NCBI GenBank assembly: GCA_013141175.1
Contig: JABFRN010000001.1
Coordinates: 3,368,001 to 3,432,000 of the forward strand
DNA: 64,000 bases
DNA from: Lysobacter sp.
GTDB taxonomy: Bacteria; Pseudomonadota; Gammaproteobacteria; Xanthomonadales; Xanthomonadaceae
Direction: 5' to 3'
Both the position numbers and the translations under genes were made by a program. The notes below the pieces were generated by a model that saw nothing but the letters and a program-made list of their open reading frames with translations, searched no databases and had not been told where the DNA came from. This document shows, piece by piece, positions 59,519-64,000 of this stretch (positions are counted from its first letter, which is position 1; the number at the start of each line of letters is the position of its first letter).

Positions 59519-60109
59519 TCAATCCTGCGTTGCGAACCGCACCCGGTCACGGGTGGTGTCGCGAAGGCGTGTTTTCAAGTCGTCGACGCGATCCGCGGGC
59601 AGCCGGACCCGCAGATTGACGCCGTCGGCATCGAAACGTTCGTCGATTTTGGATGCCTCGGCGGCGTTGAGCGCTGCGTGGGCATCGCCGAGGTTCGCGA
59701 ACGGGCAGGCGAATTCGAGTTCGGCGAACACGATCAGCGGGCGTTTTTCGGCGCGACGCAGGCTTTCCGCCGCCGAGCCGCCGTAGGCACGCACCAGACC
59801 GCCGGCGCCGAGTTTGATCCCGCCGAACCAGCGTGTGACCACGACCAGCACCTGATCGCAGCTTTGGCCGTCGATGGCGGCGAGGATCGGCCTGCCGGCC
59901 GTGCCTGCGGGTTCGCCGTCGTCGCTGGAGCGGTACTGCGCGCCCACCCGCCAGGCCCAGCAGTTGTGGGTCGCGGCGGGGTCGCACAACGGCGCCAGGA
60001 CGGCTTGCGCGGCGTCGGCGGAATCGATCGTCACGGCCTGTGCAAGAAACCGGCTGTGTTTGACTTCGAGCAGGTGCGAGGCCGGCGCGGCCAGCGTCCA
60101 CAGGGTCAT
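59519..60109 (-). CDS. yigZ: YigZ/IMPACT-family protein
   Basis: 196 residues with the UPF0029 domain: ATHNCWAWRVG, SSDDGEPAGTAGRPIL and VTRWFGGIKLGAGGLVRAYGG are its signatures. A C-terminal DUF1949-like part follows. Members bind nucleic acid or ribosomes; function in bacteria is not settled. It starts one base after the anti-sigma gene stop. Confidence 0.94.
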   Translation of the reverse strand: MTLWTLAAPASHLLEVKHSRFLAQAVTIDSADAAQAVLAPLCDPAATHNCWAWRVGAQYRSSDDGEPAGTAGRPILAAIDGQSCDQVLVVVTRWFGGIKLGAGGLVRAYGGSAAESLRRAEKRPLIVFAELEFACPFANLGDAHAALNAAEASKIDERFDADGVNLRVRLPADRVDDLKTRLRDTTRDRVRFATQD

Positions 60110-60110
60110 T

Positions 60111-61205
60111 TCACGGCGCGGGCAGGGTCGCCGCCAGTTTCCGCAGATCTTCAGGCAACTCGATATCGGGATAGCGCCGACGGAATTCCTGCAGGCTGTT
60201 CCGCGCCGCCTCCTGCTCGCCTTTGGCGATATGGTCGCGTATCCGCTTCAGCCACGCTTGGCGGAATTCCGGCGAATCGGCCGTCACCGGTGGGCTGGCA
60301 TCGTAGGCGTCGAGGTCGCGCACTTTCCGCGCCTCCGCATCGCCTGCGGTGTTGTCGACGTAGCCGCGCGCCCGCTCGCTCTGCCGGGTCGGTGCGGGCG
60401 GTGGTGGTGAGGCGACCGCAGCAGGTCGTGCCGCAGCGGCGGCGCGATTGGCCGTCGATTTGGTCTCCGATTCCGAGAGCGCCTGTTCGCGGCGGTCGTT
60501 GAGCGGTGTGCGCGTGTATTCGGCGGCACCGACAGCGCGCTCGGCGGCAACGCGGGAACCGGTCACGCTGACCTTGTCGAGGGCGTCATCGGCCGCGACC
60601 GCGTTGGCGCTGGTGCCCGCAGATGGCGGCGAAGCGGCCGGAGCTTCCGTCGATACGACCGATTCCGCCATCGGCGCGTCCGCGACGAAATCGTGCTCGG
60701 AAGGTGCAGGCGCAGCCTTTGCCATGGGTGCCTGTGCCACATCGGCGCGACGCACGGCCGCATCCGCAGCACCGCCCAACGGCGGTGGTGGCGGTGGTGG
60801 GGTGCGCTCCATCGGCGGTTCCAGGATCACCGCTTCGGTGGCTTCTTCGTGGAAGACGGCTGCCGGAACGGATGAAGCACTGAAATCCTTCGAGCTGCCG
60901 TCGCCATCGCCCTGCAGACGCCAGCCGATCCCGGCGGCGAGCACCAGCGATGCGGCCAGACCCATGCCCAGCGGCCAGCGCGGCGTGGGTTTGCGTGGGC
61001 GCAGCGGTGTGACTTTGGGGTCGGCGGGCGTCGCTTCCCCGGGAGGCGCGGTCGTGGCTGCGGCGGGTTCGGACACCGCTGCGCGGGCCGCCGCCAGGAT
61101 GATCGCATCGAGCGCAGGCGCAGGCTCGCGCCGGCCACCCAGACGCGCGAGGCGCTGGGCGAGGTCGCGTTCTTCCGCGGTCAGGGGTTCGCTCGGGCGG
61201 TTCAT
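60111..61205 (-). CDS. Putative anti-sigma factor, single-pass membrane protein
   Basis: 364 residues. A cytoplasmic N-terminus of about 78 residues, one transmembrane helix (about 78-95), and a very long Pro/Ala-rich periplasmic region with a poly-Pro tract, ending in a conserved helix (FRQAWLKRIRDHIAKGEQEAA). The start overlaps the sigma-factor stop (ATGA), as anti-sigma genes do. KVSVTGSRV (residues 211-219) is a TonB-receptor-like motif. No zinc-binding HxxxCxxC is visible, so the anti-sigma call rests on context. Confidence 0.65.
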   Translation of the reverse strand: MNRPSEPLTAEERDLAQRLARLGGRREPAPALDAIILAAARAAVSEPAAATTAPPGEATPADPKVTPLRPRKPTPRWPLGMGLAASLVLAAGIGWRLQGDGDGSSKDFSASSVPAAVFHEEATEAVILEPPMERTPPPPPPPLGGAADAAVRRADVAQAPMAKAAPAPSEHDFVADAPMAESVVSTEAPAASPPSAGTSANAVAADDALDKVSVTGSRVAAERAVGAAEYTRTPLNDRREQALSESETKSTANRAAAAARPAAVASPPPPAPTRQSERARGYVDNTAGDAEARKVRDLDAYDASPPVTADSPEFRQAWLKRIRDHIAKGEQEAARNSLQEFRRRYPDIELPEDLRKLAATLPAP

Positions 61206-61759
61206 GCGTTCAATCTCTGGCGTAGTTTGTCCATCGCATAGCGCAAACGCGACTTCACGGTTTCCCGGCCGACGCCGGTCATTTCGCCGATTTCCTCCAG
61301 ACTCAGGTCCTGTTCCAGACGCAGCAGGATCACCTCGCGTTGTTCGTCCGGCAATTCATCCAGCGCCAACTGCAATCTCCGCCGTTCCTCGAATTCAGAC
61401 AACTGCCGTTCGGGGGTGTCGTGGTCGGGCATCCGCTCGGTGCGCTCGTCGGCATCGTCGGGCGTCGGCGGCCGGTGCTGCAGTGCCCGCCAATGGTCGG
61501 CGAGGCGGTTGTGCGCGATCCGGTACAGCCAGGTCGAAAACGCCGCGTCGGGCTTCCAGCTCTGCCGCGCGGTGATCACGCGCTGCCACACGTCCTGGAA
61601 GAATTCGTCGGCCAGTGCTCCGTTGCCGTGCAGTTGCCGGGCCAGAAACCGGTAGAGCTTGCTGCGATGGCGCTGGTAGAGGCGCTCGAACGCAGCCGCA
61701 TCGCCCGCCGCGTAGGCGAGCATGAGGCTTTCGTCGCTGACCTCTGCCACATCGTTCAT
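61202..61759 (-). CDS. ECF RNA polymerase sigma factor
   Basis: 185 residues from the ATG with MNDVAEVSDESL. Region 2 includes FERLYQRHRSKLYRFLARQL and DVWQRVI...FSTWLYRIAHNR; region 4 includes LPDEQREVILLRLEQDLSLEEIGEMTGVGRETVKSRL, the promoter-recognising helix-turn-helix. It probably directs a regulon with the VWA lipoprotein, which lies 162 nt upstream, and is held by the next gene product. Confidence 0.95.
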   Translation of the reverse strand: MNDVAEVSDESLMLAYAAGDAAAFERLYQRHRSKLYRFLARQLHGNGALADEFFQDVWQRVITARQSWKPDAAFSTWLYRIAHNRLADHWRALQHRPPTPDDADERTERMPDHDTPERQLSEFEERRRLQLALDELPDEQREVILLRLEQDLSLEEIGEMTGVGRETVKSRLRYAMDKLRQRLNA

Positions 61760-61920
61760 GGCGTGAAGGTTACGGGTTGCGGCCCGCTGCGTGAAGCCTG
61801 TCGCATATCGCGGGGTGCGCGAGCGACGGGCGACGGTGGTGGCAATGGCGGTGAAGGTAGGCATGACGGCGTGGACCGTGTCCGGGCGACGACGGCCTTA
61901 CGGCCGCCGTCGGGTGCGGG

Positions 61921-63801
61921 TCAGTCGGCGATCATCCCGATCTGCGGCGTATCGCCTGCGGTGATCCGACGTGCGCTGTCCACCAGTTCGATGAACTCGG
62001 CGCGCTCGTGCCACGGGTCGCTGCCGGTGGCCTGACGCGCGGCCTTGGCGATGTCCTCCCATTTCCACTGCTCCAGGTGCGTACCGCCGCGCAGCGCATC
62101 GGCGTAGGCCGCGACCGCGGAGGCGAAGCGCATCGACGCGCTGGGGGCGTAGCGGCGCGGTTCGTGCACCGGCAGGATCGGCGTTTCGATCAGGCGGCTG
62201 TTGTCTTCGCCCGGACGCTTGTAGCGCAGGCGCAGATGCGCGAGTTCGCCTGCGACCGTGCCTTCCGTGGACTGTTTCTTGTCGCCGTAGCGCAGCGCGG
62301 ACAGGCGCTCGGCGCCGGAGCCGACGAGGGTCAGTTCGTAGAGTGCGGTGACTTCATGGCCGGCACCGATGTCGCCGGCATCGACCTTGTCGTTGGCGAA
62401 GTCCTCATTGCGCAGCGCACGGTTCTCGTAGCCGATCAGGCGGTATTCCGCGACCCGCGCCGGATTGAACTCGATCTGGATCTTCACGTCCTTGGCGATG
62501 GTCAACAGCGTCGACTGCATTTCCTGCACCAGCACTTTGCGCGCTTCCTGCAGCGTATCGATGTAAGCGTGGTTGCCGTCGCCGACATCGGCCAGGCGCT
62601 CGGCCATCGCGTCGTTGTAGTTGCCGCGACCGAAGCCCAGCGTGGTCAGCGCGATGCCGTGCTTGCGCTGGTCGCCGGCCAGTGTTTCAAGCGCTTTCTG
62701 ATCGGTGGTGCCGACGTTGAAATCGCCGTCGGTGGCGAGGATCACCCGATTCACGCCGTGCTTCATGTAGGCCTGCTTCGCCATCGCATACGCCAACTGG
62801 ATGCCGGCGCCGCCGTTGGTGCTGCCGCCGGCACCCAGGTTGTCCAGCGCAGCGAGGATTTTTTCTTTCTGATCGCCGGGCGTGGGTTCCAGCACCAGGC
62901 CGGCCGAGCCGGCGTAGACCACCATCGACACGCGATCCTGCGGGCGCAGCTGTTCGACCAGTTGGGCGAAGGATTTCTTGAGCAGCGGCAGTTTGTTCTC
63001 GTCGCTCATCGAGCCGGAGGTATCGACCAGGAATACCAGATTCGCAGGCGGCAACTGCGCCTTGGGCACGTCGTAGCCCTTGATGCCGATCATCAGCAAC
63101 TGGCGCTTGCCGTTCCATGGCGCTGCCGCGATTTCGGTGGTGACGCGGAACGGTGTGCCGAGCGCGGTCGGTGCGGGATGGCCGTAGTCGAAGTAGTTGA
63201 TCATCTCTTCCGCGCGCACCGAGTCGGCCGGGGGACGCATGCCCTGGCGCAGCATGCTGCGGACGTTGGCGTAGCTGCCGGTGTCGACATCGATCGAAAA
63301 GGTGGACACCGGCTCATCGCTTGCGCGACGCACCGGGTTGTCGTCGCGATCGTCGTAGTGTTCGGTGTTGGCGAGCTCGGGCATCGGCTCGGCCGGCGCG
63401 ATCATCATCAGGGGTGAAGGCGGAGGCGGCGCGGAGGCGTAACCGTCGGCGACGATGCCGTTGGCGGCTTTGCGCTCCTGCAGGCGCGCTATGCGTGAAC
63501 CGGTGACCGCGATCTTGTCGACTTCCTGAAGGCCGCCAGCGGGTTTAGCGGCAGCATCGGCCCTGGGGCCTGTTTTCGGGGCTTCCTGACGCACTCGGCG
63601 CGCTTCGCTGCCGGTGGTCGCAACGGAATCCAGTGTCTCTTCGTCGGCAGCGGGCGCCGATCGGTCTTGTTGGCTGCCGACCCGGGCATCATCGCGCTTG
63701 TCGGCGAGGGTGGCACTGCGTTGGCAGCCCGCCAGCGCGAGCGCGCAGAGCACGGCGGCGGCGAGGACATGGCGGGGCATCTGGGCGGCGGAACGGTGCA
63801 T
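61921..63801 (-). CDS. von Willebrand factor A lipoprotein (YfbK-like)
   Basis: 626 residues. Signal peptide with lipobox LAGC (Cys26), a low-complexity linker with DKIAVTGSRI (95-104), then a VWA domain with MIDAS DTSGSMS (260-266), followed by DUF3520-like C-terminal blocks (GSGAERLSALRYGDK). YfbK-type proteins are surface-exposed or periplasmic and of unknown function. It is the first gene of the minus-strand block with the ECF sigma and anti-sigma. A second ATG eight codons in could also serve as start. Confidence 0.9.
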   Translation of the reverse strand: MHRSAAQMPRHVLAAAVLCALALAGCQRSATLADKRDDARVGSQQDRSAPAADEETLDSVATTGSEARRVRQEAPKTGPRADAAAKPAGGLQEVDKIAVTGSRIARLQERKAANGIVADGYASAPPPPSPLMMIAPAEPMPELANTEHYDDRDDNPVRRASDEPVSTFSIDVDTGSYANVRSMLRQGMRPPADSVRAEEMINYFDYGHPAPTALGTPFRVTTEIAAAPWNGKRQLLMIGIKGYDVPKAQLPPANLVFLVDTSGSMSDENKLPLLKKSFAQLVEQLRPQDRVSMVVYAGSAGLVLEPTPGDQKEKILAALDNLGAGGSTNGGAGIQLAYAMAKQAYMKHGVNRVILATDGDFNVGTTDQKALETLAGDQRKHGIALTTLGFGRGNYNDAMAERLADVGDGNHAYIDTLQEARKVLVQEMQSTLLTIAKDVKIQIEFNPARVAEYRLIGYENRALRNEDFANDKVDAGDIGAGHEVTALYELTLVGSGAERLSALRYGDKKQSTEGTVAGELAHLRLRYKRPGEDNSRLIETPILPVHEPRRYAPSASMRFASAVAAYADALRGGTHLEQWKWEDIAKAARQATGSDPWHERAEFIELVDSARRITAGDTPQIGMIAD

Positions 63802-63906
63802 GGCGGGTCTCCGTGAGTGGGCAGACCTGCAAACGCCCCATGCCGTCGAATGGGGTTGGCGGAACGCAAAACGGAGCGGACAGCCTTCGCCGACCGCTCC
63901 GTCGAG

Positions 63907-63962
63907 TCATCTCCGATGAATCATCTCCGCCGATTCATCTCCGCCGATTCATCTCTGCCGAT
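63907..63962. repeat. 14-bp tandem repeat
   Basis: TCATCTCCGATGAA, TCATCTCCGCCGAT twice, and TCATCTCTGCCGAT follow each other exactly at 63907, 63921, 63935 and 63949, with a partial fifth unit from 63963. It sits between the VWA gene and the gene cut by the window edge. Confidence 0.9.
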
Positions 63963-63982
63963 TCATCGCGATGGATCCGCGA

Positions 63983-64000
63983 TCAGAACCGGTAATCCAC
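63983..64000 (-). CDS. C-terminal end of a probable outer-membrane protein
   Basis: On the minus strand the last 18 bases read V-D-Y-R-F-stop. A C-terminal phenylalanine after an alternating pattern is the usual ending of barrel proteins such as TonB-dependent receptors. Only five codons are visible, so this is weak evidence. Confidence 0.35.
   Translation of the reverse strand: MDYRF

Overview
This 64-kb window comes from the chromosome of a high-GC gammaproteobacterium, most likely a member of the Xanthomonadaceae (Lysobacter/Luteimonas-like). The evidence is very GC-rich codon use, gene orders typical of the group (leuS-lptE-holA-nadD-rsfS-rlmH; maf-rng-yhdP-tldD; recX-alaS-csrA followed by tRNA-Ser and tRNA-Arg), a TonB-dependent receptor with a separate TonB-family protein, and many signal-bearing peptidases. 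Most of it is ordinary chromosomal backbone. I see no prophage, transposase or CRISPR array.

Layout. 1-2.2 kb: a partial SPFH-domain membrane protein divergent from a stand-alone H-NOX (haem-NO/O2 binding) protein. 2.2-8.2 kb: a housekeeping operon for LeuRS, LPS assembly, the DNA polymerase III delta subunit, NAD synthesis and ribosome maturation. 8.5-13.6 kb: a large lipoprotein, a run of hairpins, an ene-reductase, a TonB-like protein and a SIMPL-domain protein. 13.8-23.4 kb: maf-rng-yhdP-tldD, with darP and pmbA divergent just after. 23.5-27.2 kb: two DUF4870 membrane proteins flanking a DUF1800/DUF1501 pair. 27.2-30.9 kb: two copies of an inverted-repeat element, then ispA, xseB, tilS and a TPR protein on the minus strand.

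31.0-35.4 kb is the most interesting part. A nitroreductase, a GNAT acetyltransferase and a SonM-like peptide backbone alpha-N-methyltransferase have overlapping start and stop codons. A 90-residue protein follows that has the features of a split-borosin precursor peptide: a SonA-like N-terminal binding domain, a short hydrophobic core LLCLVF and an acidic tail. A membrane-bound TPR-GGDEF diguanylate cyclase starts 43 nt further on. I read this as a split borosin RiPP locus, possibly tied to c-di-GMP signalling.

35.4-46 kb: an HD-like hydrolase, TrhO, an unusually small membrane protein, a frameshifted YdeI-like gene, an M14 peptidase, a GST, a POT peptide transporter, a rhomboid protease, two tandem near-identical cold-shock proteins, a DUF3298 lipoprotein and a sirtuin. 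46-57.3 kb: an M3 metallopeptidase divergent from a TonB-dependent receptor, then radA, a DUF1444 protein, recX, alaS, csrA and two tRNAs. 57.4-64 kb, all minus strand: an orphan MbtH protein, an MsbA-like ABC exporter, YigZ, an anti-sigma-like protein, an ECF sigma factor and a von Willebrand A lipoprotein. The last two proteins of this block other than the sigma factor (anti-sigma-like and VWA) share a VTGSR motif usual in TonB-dependent receptors. The final bases look like the C-terminus of an outer-membrane protein.

Very long antisense reading frames across the window are GC-codon-bias shadows and were left out.
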